Origin: Gentiana macrophylla
Taxonomy: Eukaryota; Streptophyta; Magnoliopsida; Gentianales; Gentianaceae
Assembly (NCBI GenBank): GCA_026214975.1
Contig: CM047810.1
Location: forward strand, 36,195,318-36,259,317
Reading direction: 5' to 3'
Length of the DNA: 64,000 nucleotides
Every line of letters starts with the position of its first letter. Position 1 is the stretch's first letter. The position numbers and the translations under genes were made by a program. This document shows, piece after piece, positions 21,637-31,898 of the stretch. Under the pieces are notes generated by a model, which was given only the letters and a program-made list of their open reading frames with translations, was not told where the DNA came from and did no database searches.

Positions 21637-22700
21637 GGCAAAATTATGATTTTAGTCCTGTAACTTTGCCTATTTTGGATTTAAGTACTGCTGCTGTTCC
21701 GGTGAGGAAAATGACCCTCTAACTTGTTTTGTTTTTGGAAAAATAGTCCTATCCGCCGGAAATAGCTGATTGGGCACCGGAATCTTTAAAAAACGCTTAC
21801 GTGGCTGCCACATTGAATCCTATGTGGCTGTGGATTCCATTTTACTTTTAAAAAAATGATTTCATCCAATTTCCCCCAATTTCATCCCTGCAAATCTAAT
21901 TCCCAATTTCATCCCTCCAAACCTAATTTCCTAAGTGAGTGAGAAGATGAACGAAGTCTACATGAACAAGATGCCCATCACCATTAAACAGATTGGAAAC
22001 CTCTGGTGGAAATGTGATTAAGAGAAGAGTACGCTTCTTCTTCTTCTTTCTCTTTATTTTTGTTATTACTGTTAATAATAGACGCTTTGATTTCAAAATG
22101 GGGAAAAAAGTGGACTAAAAAGCTATGGGGGAGCCTCGTTAAAAAATAACCCTAATTAGATCATCAAATAAATTTGCACCTGGCTTAGTCATGACCAAAA
22201 CAAAAAATCAAACAAGTTAAAGTCCAAAATGCATGCAGAAAGGAAAAAAAAAATCAAACTAGAGTAACACAGAATGAGGAATTATATTTCCTAACCATCA
22301 GACATGGATACTGATTGTCAATGTAATGGTGCATGACATATGTGGTATTTTAGGATGGCCTCTTTGAATATAAAGGATCAGGCGAACATTGTAGCGATGG
22401 GCGATGCAAAGTAGTAAATTAGGAATTAGATTGGAGGGATGAAATTAGGGAAAATTGGAAGGAGAAACCATTTTTTTCAGTAAAATGGGATCCATGGCCA
22501 CATTGGATTCAATGTGGCGACCTAGTGGCTGCCATGTAAGCGTTTTTTAAAGATTCCAGTGTCCTGTCAGCTATTTTCGGCGGATATGACTATTTTTCCA
22601 AAAAAAAAAACAAGTTAGAGGACAATTTTTCTCACCGGAACAAGAGCATGACTAAAATCCAAAATATGCCAAGTTATAGATTTAAAATTCTAATTTTGCC
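21637..22700. mobile_element. Non-autonomous Mutator-like element with about 215-bp TIRs
   Basis: The left arm (21637 to about 21855) and right arm (about 22490-22700) are long inverted repeats, starting GGCAAAATTA on either strand and matching over most of 215 bp. Near-matching flanks (CTTTTTGT at 21629-21636 and 22703-22710) suggest an 8-9-bp duplication with two bases of slack. Long TIRs and this duplication size are typical of Mutator-like elements. The 630-bp centre has no transposase. A segment at 21945-22020 (ATGAACGAAGTCTACATG...) has a short open frame and could be a captured gene fragment. Confidence 0.65.
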
Positions 22701-22799
22701 TCCTTTTTGTTGTTAGGTGTGGTGTCAGCCAATACAAGATTGCATTGTTTCAATTAATAAAAGTAACAAGTCGCTATTAATCCTTTTACATGCTTATTA

Positions 22800-22933
22800 C
22801 TCTCTCTGCTTTTTTTTAACTGTCATATTTGATATAATTTTTTGGATTAACCTGGTCACTTTTTAGCTTAAGATTAGTCTGTTTTTTGATGAACCTTGAC
22901 ATCAAATTTGACAGTTAAAAAAATCGGAGGGAG
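22800..22933. mobile_element. Stowaway MITE (134 bp)
   Basis: TA target duplication (22798-22799 and 22934-22935). The terminal repeats CTCTCTCTGC...AACTGTCA and (reverse complement) CTCCCTCCGA...AACTGTCA match the CTCCCTCCGT ends of plant Stowaway elements (Tc1/mariner). Non-coding. Confidence 0.8.
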
Positions 22934-22959
22934 TATTATGCATTTGATTGACCATCATA

Positions 22960-23215
22960 GAAAATGCCAATAGACTCACAATGTAACCATAATACTCGGT
23001 GTATAAGAGTTACTTAGGGGATGATTGAGCTTATGGTGATAATCTCAGAGCAATAAACCACCAATAGTTTCCAACACTTAGAGTGTGATCGTCTTATCTG
23101 AACCGTCAATGTTGGATATTTTAGTGACAACACTTGATCTAATCAAATAGGAATTGGATCGATTTGATATGATGAGTATAAAATCGTCTTAAACCGATTT
23201 AACATAGAGTGTGAT
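22960..23215. repeat. Dispersed repeat shared with 58910-59130
   Basis: A block around 23050-23180 (AAACCACCAAT..., GTGATCGTCTTATCT...) resembles 59000-59130, roughly 70% by eye. A 20-bp piece (GAGTGTGATCGTCTTATC) recurs at 23083 and 23208. It may be LTR debris. No coding. Confidence 0.45.
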
Positions 23216-23227
23216 CATCTTATCCTT

Positions 23228-23821
23228 GGCCCACATTGTTCGCACCTCCATAAGCCGAACTGGGTTGAGTTTCAGTCCAGCTCGCCCTAAGCCTTTATGA
23301 TATTTATCATTGACAGGGCAATGAGCGTCGATCATCGAAGCCTTTAACCCGCCCTTTACAGGCCGGCAAGAAGCATTGGGGGCCGACCTGGTCGCCCCTC
23401 GGCTCGCAGTCCGCCCAGCTCGAACCAAGCCCGCTAAATAAGGCAACATGAGTTAAATCTCAACTGTTACAAGCTAATAATCCGCTACGGTTATCATGAA
23501 GCTCGCCCAATCAGATGCTGCAACGCCCACCACATAGTTAATCACGTTAATTACTCTTTAATTGCACTCTTTTGTAACTGCCATCTCCTGGCTCTATAAA
23601 TAGCGGCACTTTGTACCCTGAAAAGGACAATCTAATACACAATCACATACAACCTCTGCTAATTCCTCGACAGTTTGCTTGTTTTTTACGTTTTCTATCA
23701 ATCTTCATATCACTGTCACATCATTCATAATCACCGCTAGATATCCACCGCGTAAATCACTACAAACAACCACTAGATTCACCGCAAATCCTCTAAAAAT
23801 ACGTTTGTGATAATTCCGATA
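23228..23821 (+). repeat. 5' LTR of element G, 5'-truncated
   Basis: Collinear with 36118-36682. It begins abruptly at GGCCCACATTGTTCGCACC and ends TTCCGATA, where the 3' LTR has TTCCGACA (terminal CA mutated to TA). A TATA box CTATAAATAG lies near 23595. The ORFs in this LTR on the minus strand (23449-23189 and the matching 36259-35996) are chance frames conserved only because the LTR is duplicated. Confidence 0.75.
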
Positions 23822-23828
23822 TTATCAG

Positions 23829-23848
23829 TTGGCTCCGTTACTAGGAAC
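23829..23848 (+). other. Primer-binding site of element G
   Basis: TTGGCTCCGTTACTAGGAAC lies seven bases after the LTR end. It is a decayed form of the TTGGCGCCGTCT-GGGAAC type primer site common in plant Ty3 elements. Confidence 0.55.
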
Positions 23849-24261
23849 TTACGATTTTGATCATTTTTCCGGTCAGATCCACCTCCACATAACGGTTATT
23901 TTACGTTTCCGGCGAAGGAAAACCACCACTTTTTGGTTTTTCGACGAGAATATCTCATCCATACGGCGTTCTTCATTGTTAGTTTTAGAATATTTTTCAT
24001 ACCTCCATCGGCATCTTCATCCTCATGAAGAACATGTATGACACCAGATGTACCGGAGCTGTTCTCAACCACAGATTCCCACCTCCGGCCATGAAAGGGT
24101 TTCGTAATACGCTTCAAATCGCCGGTGGGAACGATGGTGTTCGTGCATCTGCACACCGAACCCCAGGTGACTAGCAATCGCCCTCTCCACCACCCGTAAA
24201 AGACCCCAGTCGGCCTGATATCCATACATTCCTAGACGGAAAAGCCCAATCTAAGGAGTCT

Positions 24262-25301
24262 TTGAAGGCTGCCACTGGCCAAAGAAGCGGGAAGGAAATT
24301 TCTAGCACTTCCCGACCAAAGAATACTCACCAACCTCTTTTGTACGTGGAGGAGGTCGTGAACGATGATCAATATGTAGCACTATTGTTGGAGCACGCAA
24401 CATATGTCGAAAGGATGGCCTGGATAAACTTAGAGCTCCTAGCCATGGGGAGACCCGCTGTCCCAATAAAAGATTTGACCAATCGACAAGGTCTCCCATC
24501 AGAAAATATGCCGGCCTTGCGGGCCCACCACACAGATCTCCTTCCAATCACACCCATGGGGACCGGAGTTTCTACTCAACCACAGAGCGAGCTCCCAATA
24601 GAAAGCCCGTACATTCTCACATGGGCCCTGTGCTCGATAAACATGGCACACCATTAGCACGGAGCAAAAATATAGAACAACTCGCGTCCTGAAACGTGCG
24701 AGCTAGACTCTGGAAGCGTCAAGACGAGCCATGATACTCATCCATGAGGTTTGGGTGAATAGAGTCACCAAACAATCCTTCATAGACCATTTTCAGAGTG
24801 AGGTTGCCTGGTTGGAAAAGCAGGTTGAAGAAATTCAAAATGGAAAGGTTGGTAAAAAGGATCACCCTTCTCGGAGGACTTGCATGCTGGATGACTGATC
24901 CTCGACAAAGCACCCAAAATGGGTACATTACCCTCCTTTCTAGAGCTATTCAGGGAGACTTGTCCATACGATTGGTTGTCGTCCTCTTAGAGAAAATTCT
25001 CCCTAGCCACCAAGAGTCAGGCCGCATGGTGCATCACCTTCGTCGGCTCCATGCATGATAAAGCAGCCTCATAGATCAGGAGTCTACCTCCATGCTCAGT
25101 CGCATCTTGGCACGATCTAGGGACCTAGTTCATAGCAGAGTTCAAATTGGTTGGCCAGCCAATGAAAACACAGGCCGACCTATATGACCTTCGACAAAGA
25201 GTGGGCGAATCAAATTGAAGCTACTACGATCAATTCATCACCATCTATGACCAGACTCGAGGCTTAAACAACATGATGGTCATGAACTGCTTCCAGTTAG
25301 C
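24262..25301 (+). pseudogene. gag of element G, first segment (degraded)
   Basis: Open from 24262 to 24657 (131 codons), then continuing in broken frames through 24660-25300. The sequence is weakly gag-like: a polar N-terminal part, then a Met-Asn-Cys-Phe stretch that stops exactly at the TTAGC target site of solo LTR A (25297-25301). Excising A and B keeps one reading frame running from 25260 through 27012-27163 toward 28742. That supports both the coding assignment and the insertion boundaries. Gag would form the particle shell; this copy has several stops. Confidence 0.55.
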
Positions 25302-27006
25302 TGATGACGGTCAAAGTGGTATCATTATTTACCATCAACTTACCCCGGATTTGTGTTCTCAATGGGGATAATATGTATGAAATCATGAGTTAATTAGCTA
25401 AATGTGATTAAGCCATGTCCGGGGTGACTAAATTGGTATCATGCGTATTAACCGTGTATTTTATGCGTAATTTTCTAGAAATAGAAGTACTATGTGTGGT
25501 ATGGTTTTATTGACATATGGACGAGTGTTTGAAGCATAATTTGGGCTGAAGGAGAGAGTTAATCGATAGATAACTGAACTGAGCTGAAGGTTGAAGTGCT
25601 TCGAGCAGAGATTGGACCCGAGAATCTGATTGGTGATCTTGCAACGCAGTTTCCAAATCTTTACAAGACGAATTGCTTGTCCTTCTACATGAAAGTTGTA
25701 GGGTTTGTAACAAGGATTCCAACACACTTTGAATCACTTAAATCGGAGTTGCGTAAGCCAAGTTATGGTCCACATACCGAAGCTGGACCTAGGGTATTCC
25801 AGAATAAGTCGGCAGCAGGAAAAAGACAAAAATACCCTCGGTAAACCGGGAGTTACCCGCAGTTTACCGAGGCCCAGAATCTTCTCGAAACGCATTTTCC
25901 TATCCTCCAAGCATTGGGTTTACCCCTAAGTCGGTTTATACACCTATATAAAGCCATTCAGGGCTGCGAATTTGTAATCACCTTCTCTTTTATTCATTCC
26001 AAAATCTACTAGCTACAATGTAGTCTTTGGGAATAAAGTCTTCTTTTATTTTCTTCTCTTCTTCTTGCAAATAAGTCATGTGTCTTTCATTATTGAATTT
26101 TGCTTGGTTTACGATCTTCATGGATCGTCTTGAATCGCCGGAGGGAGAGAGAATTGAAGAGTAGATCTATTCTTCGTTATGGGTAAGATCTATTCCAATG
26201 TTTTATTTCTTTCTTAGATTCATGATTGTTCTTGGGTTAGATATAGACTATGCTTGCATCTAATCATCTATGAATTAATTAAGCAAACCTTAATCTTTAT
26301 TCGATTCGTTCATATTATACGCAGAATTATGGGTTGTGTTCTTCAAATCTGCGACGGTCTTTATCGCTAGATCTGAATACCTAGTAAATCCTAATTTTGT
26401 GGTTCAGCATCAGTTACGTTGATCGACAGGTTTAATTAACAGTAGGTTAGATCAGATCAATCTGCTTATCGTAATTGTAAAACTAGCATGAAATACGAAT
26501 AGTGAAGTGTTAGTTTGGACATAGTCTTGATGGACCCTAAGAACGTGCTGATCAGTGTCGACAGCTGTCTAGGTGGGTTAGCGGTATGAGTTAGCGCTCG
26601 ATATTGGTGATTCTAGTTCTTTATGCGTATGAGCTATTACGGACCAAGTAAGGAGGGTAGCATGCGTATAGAATGTCTACTTCCATTGTCGGAGTAGATA
26701 GGGTTAGGAGTTGCACCCGCAGCTAAATTACACACACGAGTCGAATACGGATTAAGGGGAGATTAGTTAGGAATAATGTGGTTAGTGCCTTTTCGATACA
26801 TGATTGATGAGTGGTTTTATTTGCATATCTTTTATTTACTTGTCCTTTATGTTGGTCAATGACCACCCTTATCCGGTTGACCTATGAATTGTGTTTGTTA
26901 AATAATATTCTCTGTGGGATCGACCTTGACTCGCTCTTGCTATACTAAGATTGACCTAGTACTCTTGCTAGTACATCATTTTTTTAGTGAATTGCACACG
27001 CGATCA
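25302..27006 (+). mobile_element. Solo LTR A (Ty3, D-related), inserted in G gag
   Basis: A 1705-bp insert starts TGATGACGG and ends CGCGATCA, with the exact duplication TTAGC (25297-25301, 27007-27011). The ends match the LTR of element D. It contains the dyads CTCGGTAAACCGGG (25837-25850) and CAGTTTACCGAGG (25860-25872), a TATA box CTATATAAAG (25944-25953) and the conserved 'gggatcgacc...tatacta' block (about 26910-26950). No internal region is present, so it is a solo LTR. Confidence 0.85.
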
Positions 27007-27011
27007 TTAGC

Positions 27012-27163
27012 GACGGGTCACCCTAAATCCGAATTCACGGTCAGGTTCCCAAGCAACCTGCAAGATATGCTCGACTTCGCTTGGAAATTGAGCGCTTTTA
27101 ATGTTGCTCTGTCGCCCAACAAAGCCAAAGAAAAGGCTGAGTCCAACCCGCCTAAGGAGGGCG
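27012..27163 (+). pseudogene. gag of element G, middle segment
   Basis: A 50-codon open piece between solo LTRs A and B. It includes FTVRFPSNLQDMLDFAWKL and a Lys/Glu-rich end, typical of the C-terminal half of Tat-type gag ahead of the zinc-binding part. It is open throughout once the LTRs are removed. Confidence 0.6.
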
Positions 27164-27168
27164 TCAGC

Positions 27169-28736
27169 TGATGACGGTCAAGTTATAAAAATAACTCGAT
27201 ACCTAAATAACCTACTAGCAAGAGAACTAGGTTCAATCGTAGTATAGCTAGATAGAGTCGAGGTCGATCCCACAGAGACTCGGCTTAAACTAGTACAACA
27301 TTATTAAACTAAAAATAGATTAAAGGGCGGTTTCCGACCAACAATAACGTAGAAATAAAGGTTGACACGATAGAAAACACAAAGACTAACAATACGACAG
27401 TAGACACTAAAACACTTACTTTTATGGTTTTATAAGACTCTAACAAACGGTATTGATTACGCTAGTAGTAATTACTCCCCATATACGTATATCTCTAGCC
27501 GAGACAGAAAAAGACATTAAGGTTGATTATATTTTGGCTACGGGAGCTATCCCCAAATCTGGATCTACTTCGTGAACGGATAGAAGATCTTTATGCTTAA
27601 TTACGAATTCTTCCTTGGACAGATAGAAAATCATATAACAAGCATGCTATACCAAACTAGGGATGCCGATCTAAAATCGTCACCTCGCTCAGCAACCACC
27701 GTGGACAAAGTTGGCACACCTCCTAAACGATCGGCTAACTTATGTCCTATTTAACATGGCAATTTTCACAATATATCATATTAATTTACGAGAACGATGT
27801 AACAAATTGGCGGATCTATTACATGTGTATATGAAAAGCGTAAAGCACGACGTGGCGAAGTCGTTCACAGAAAATTACTAGAATCTTGATGGCTAGATCT
27901 AACCATATAGACCGTGGTAGATCTAGACCGGTGACTCTAGAATTTGCTCATAAAACGCCTTCGTACGACTTAGATCTACATGAATATGGGTTTGTTAATT
28001 AACTACATCACGAAATCAATACACAAACGACTACTCCATAACGAAATAAAATAGATCTACGAATAAAAACGACATATTTGGATAGACATTACCCTCGTAG
28101 ACGGAGGGTCCTCCGATCCTTTAATGCAATCTCTAATCGATGAATCCATCGCCTCCGTGATGAAGCAACATAATATAAAATAAAAAGAACTATATTGATA
28201 AACTAAAAGTATTGTAGTATTGTGTTTTGTAGGTTGGTGGTTTTCTCAGCATCGTGGCTGCTGTTTATATAGGAGTTGTAGCCGACATAGGGAGAATCCA
28301 GAAGATATGCACGCATTAACTGATTCGCTCGGGTGACCGAACGATTCGCTCGATCGACGAATGGCATGGCTCGGTCGACCGAGCCTCCTCTTTACGCGTT
28401 TTCAATTTCGCCGTCGACTTGTTCCCCACTTCACTCTTCTATGCTGATCTGATTTGTCTCTTCATTAATGCTCCGATTTTCTTCCTTATTTATCTTGAGA
28501 TTTCCCGATTGCATGACAATTATCCTCCCGATTCGTTACGATCTGCGAAATCAGCATTTATCACACAATTAATTGCTCTTTTATAATAAAAACAGCTAAA
28601 TACCAATTATCACATTAATAATCACTTATCATTAAATAATAAATATAAACACGTGATTTAATATGAAATATATATAATTAACTCTGATTTAAGGTTAGAA
28701 TTGATGACATAAATAGGTATATTTTAACTGTCATCA
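27169..28736 (-). mobile_element. Solo LTR B (Ty3), inserted in G gag, minus strand
   Basis: A 1568-bp insert reads TGATGACAGTT...ACCGTCATCA on the minus strand, flanked by the exact duplication TCAGC (27164-27168, 28737-28741). The dyads lie at 28327-28383, including a perfect CTCGGTCGACCGAG (28370-28383). A minus-strand TATA (TATATAAAC) is at 28271-28263, and the conserved 'gggatcgacc' block is near 27283-27241. No coding. Confidence 0.85.
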
Positions 28737-28741
28737 TCAGC

Positions 28742-29060
28742 CGAAATTAGGAAATGAAGAGGCCCGAAAAGTTTGAGGACGAGTAGTTCACTCCTCTCCC
28801 TGCTCATCTGGCACATATAATGAACGAAGTTAGAGGCAAGCTACCCACCCCTCACCCAATGAAGGCCGACCCATGGGGCGAGCGAGATATGGTGAAGTAC
28901 TGCGAGTATCACCATAACCACGGATATGCCACCTACTCCTGTCGTATACCCAAAAGAGAGATCGAAAAGATGGTCGCCCGCGGGGTTCTAGACAAGTATA
29001 AGGGGGACATGGATAATGCACAATGAGGCAATCCTCCAACCCGCCCACCAAGGAGACAAA
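28742..29060 (+). pseudogene. gag of element G, C-terminal segment with knuckle-like motif
   Basis: The open stretch 28820-29026 has MNEVRGKLPTPHPMKADPW, then KYCEYHHNHGYATYSC and an IE-x-MV-x-x-GVLDKY tail. This is the typical end of Tat-lineage gag (KYCxFHxxHGHxTxxC...IExLIxxGxLxxY). The usual GH of the knuckle is GY here, a change that would weaken zinc binding. A stop follows and no protease or RT comes after. Confidence 0.75.
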
Positions 29061-29925
29061 TCGCTTGAGGGGTATTCTAAATGATGGGATATGGCATTCA
29101 TTCTCTCGTTGATATAGTGAATGATTACGCTTTCTTTATTATTTTTCTAGGTTATGACAGTCATTCTCTTGTTGATAAACATGAATGATTATGCTTTCTT
29201 TATTATTATTGTAACACTTCACTTGCCCAACGAGGCAATACAAGCCCCATATATATTTTGTGAAGACATTATCTACATTCGCCTGTCATAGCATTCATCC
29301 ACTCTTAATCGTGTTTGATTTCGCTTTATAGAATTCATTCACTCTTAAATGTGTTTGATTCTGCTTAGTTATTATTATTCTTGTCCTTTGGTCATTTTTA
29401 ACACTATGTAAGAAAAGGCAAATCTGTTATACATTCTCAACGAACTCTCAAGCTCAACACTAGGGTTATGGCATTCATTCTCTTGTTTATTAACGTGAAT
29501 GATTACGCTTTCTTTATTCTAAATGCACCTGAGTTTGACTCATCACACTTTGGTCGTTTCTGTCAACCCAAAGTAGAAAGGGTGACTTCAACGCTTATTC
29601 CCGACGAGCTCATAGCTAGACGCCATCGACCTCATAAAAAAATAGGGCCGCTACTACTACATGTAAACTGTAAAGGCTTGACTTGCCTAAAGGGTCGGGG
29701 CTGTATTCGAAAGTTAGAAAAATTCCAAAAAATTTTACTTTGACAAATATGCAAGTCATAAATGAAAGAGCGCATTCAAATCCAAGAAGGAATCAAAAAA
29801 CAAAAGTTATCGACTGATTATTACAAAGGTCAAGATTGAAAAGACAAAACACTTCAATGAGGAAGAGCTTCGGGTTGATTCTGAACTGTTTCATCGGGCT
29901 GAGTATGAGTCTGGGCAGTAGGATC
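29061..29925. repeat. Internal spacer of G with direct repeats, pol missing
   Basis: Three copies of a segment of about 60 bp (ATGGCATTCATTCTCT...GAATGATTACGCTTTC) occur near 29087, 29155 and 29467, and a related TTCATTCACTCTTAA unit near 29290-29370. There are no RT, RNase H or integrase motifs, so several kb of pol appear to be deleted between gag and the antisense ORF. Confidence 0.6.
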
Positions 29926-30220
29926 TAACTAAGCATTTATCATGCGGGCGTGTTCCATTGTCTCCTTCGTAATCATAAAGGGAGAAGTAGAGACACCGAC
30001 AATCGGGATTCCATGGTGAGGCGGAGTGAACTCCTCGGTATCTTCCTCTCCCAAAATCTCTTTAACCTTGACTAAGAAATTTCCAGGAACAGTTGTAAGA
30101 GGGACCCAAGCTGCCTCGTAGCTATCCTTTTGATCACATTCACGCAGCTCTTTCAACTCGTCGTCATTATAAGGAATTTGGGGATGGATGGCCCGCAAGG
30201 ACACATCGAACATATCAGCG
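29926..30220 (-). pseudogene. Antisense ORF of element G, C-terminal part
   Basis: Open frame 30225-29929 (MTADMFDVSLRAIHPQIPYN...). It continues the antisense ORF from 31899 once solo LTR C is removed: the frame passes through the GTCAT target site without a break. The sequence is acidic with a Pro-rich middle. It is unrecognised beyond its membership of the antisense ORF. Confidence 0.55.
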
Positions 30221-30225
30221 GTCAT

Positions 30226-31893
30226 TGATGGGAGTCAAATTGTAGTGTATTTCTTATATGAGATTACCTCCTTTTACAATTTATTCTTGGTTATTTTGGG
30301 CTATTATGGGTGGTATATGAACGATATTCACTTATATGCATGTTTCGAGACTAATGACGTTTTCGTCCTAAAAAACTCGTGTTTTATGTGGATTTCGTTA
30401 CATTTCTGTCAATGTATATTATGCCTTGGTGTTCGGGTCTTTGTTTTCAGGCTTAGATTGATGTATAAGGTCGAGAATAAGGAAGAGAGTCTCGAGAAAG
30501 AACAAGATTTGGGGCCAAGGAGGAGAAAAGAGTGAAGAATCATTGACGAAATCTGAACCAGTCACTTCAGGGGCATTTTGGTCACACTTGGAGACACTTT
30601 CAGGAAGAGTTGTCTTGATGAAAGTTTTAGAGGATTGAACGAGCTTTGGAGCCCTATAATTGAAGTTATGATGAAAATACTGAAGCTTAGGTCAAACTAG
30701 CGTTTGGCCAATCCAAACGAGCGTTTACGGAGCAAATTTTCATGTAGGGAGTTGGCTTTTCAGGCAAACACGCATTTGCCTTGCCACAAACGCCCTTTCG
30801 CGGTCGGGATGCGGCAAAAACCTATAAAAACCCCCTTTTCCGGTCCCATATGATATCTATTCAGTACTTAGACTTTTTAGGGTTTCTTAGGGGCGATTTC
30901 CATTAGTTTAAACGTTGTTTCAATCCTTAGATCATAGATTTAATTCCTAGCAACTCTATACAACTTTCATAGCTTAGATTTTTGATTCGTGATCCAAGAT
31001 TTCATCTTTTGAAGGAGATTTTCACATAATTCAAGGTTTCATCTTATATGGTAATTATTTCTTTGTCTTTCAATTATTTGATTATGTTTTTGATTATTGA
31101 TTTCATTAGTATTTCATTTTTCAATTCCATCATGAGTAGCTAATCCATTGTATGGTCGAATCATGTGAAAGCGGGTGAAACACCCTAAGGGGGATTAGAC
31201 AGGAGTAGTGTAGCGCTTAATTAAACGTTTGTATGATTAATCCACGTTCTAAAACTTGTTCTTATGAAGATTATAGCTTTGAATTAGATTGGCAACCTAG
31301 TTCACTGTCACACACACATCGAACTCATAGATGTATTTTGCGGTGAGATGTGGGATAAGGGGTTTTAGGATCATTGCGTAGACACAGCCTAGTTGTTAGA
31401 TTGACAACCTAGCTAGTTGTTAGGACTGTGCCCTATGTGAGGTTTTCATCAGTTTTCCGAGCGGCTCTAGATTTTGGTAAACCATGTTGGGTTAGTTGGC
31501 TTTCTAAAGGGAGGGTTAATTAGCCTAGCATAGGGTGTTAGGCGAGAGTTGTTCAGACCTTAACACCAGAATTAGAAGTTGGCACCCGTGGATGTCATAT
31601 AAACTAAATTGGATAGGTAGGTCGGTTAAGACACGCTCCTTGTCAAGTCTTTCCTGAGTAACCTGCTGGATTGTAGTTCGGCTATGCTTTTTAATCATAT
31701 AAGTGAAACCAGTAGTGTAATCATTATTTTTGCATTAGTTGTTAATCTTTCCACTATCTATTGACCTGAACCAAGTTTTACGTCGACTTTGGTACTTCAC
31801 TGTTACTCTCTGTGGATTCGACCTTGTAACCACTATACTGCCCTAACCCGATACTCTGTCGGTTAAAGTTAGCGGTTAAGTATTTTGCTATCA
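30226..31893 (+). mobile_element. Solo LTR C (Ty3), inserted in the antisense ORF of G
   Basis: A 1668-bp insert starts TGATGGGAGT and ends TTTGCTATCA, with the exact duplication GTCAT (30221-30225, 31894-31898). It contains the dyad AAACGAGCGTTT (30715-30726) and looser variants to 30800, a TATA box CTATAAAAA (30822-30830) and the conserved 'tgtggattcgacc...tatactg' block (31809-31840). Ends and block place it with the Athila/Tat-like LTRs. No coding. Confidence 0.85.
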
Positions 31894-31898
31894 GTCAT

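Noticed and set aside
23189..23449. Minus-strand ORF resembling one at 35996-36259, considered as a conserved gene
   Set aside because: The similarity is simply the two LTRs of element G; the frames have no protein family features.
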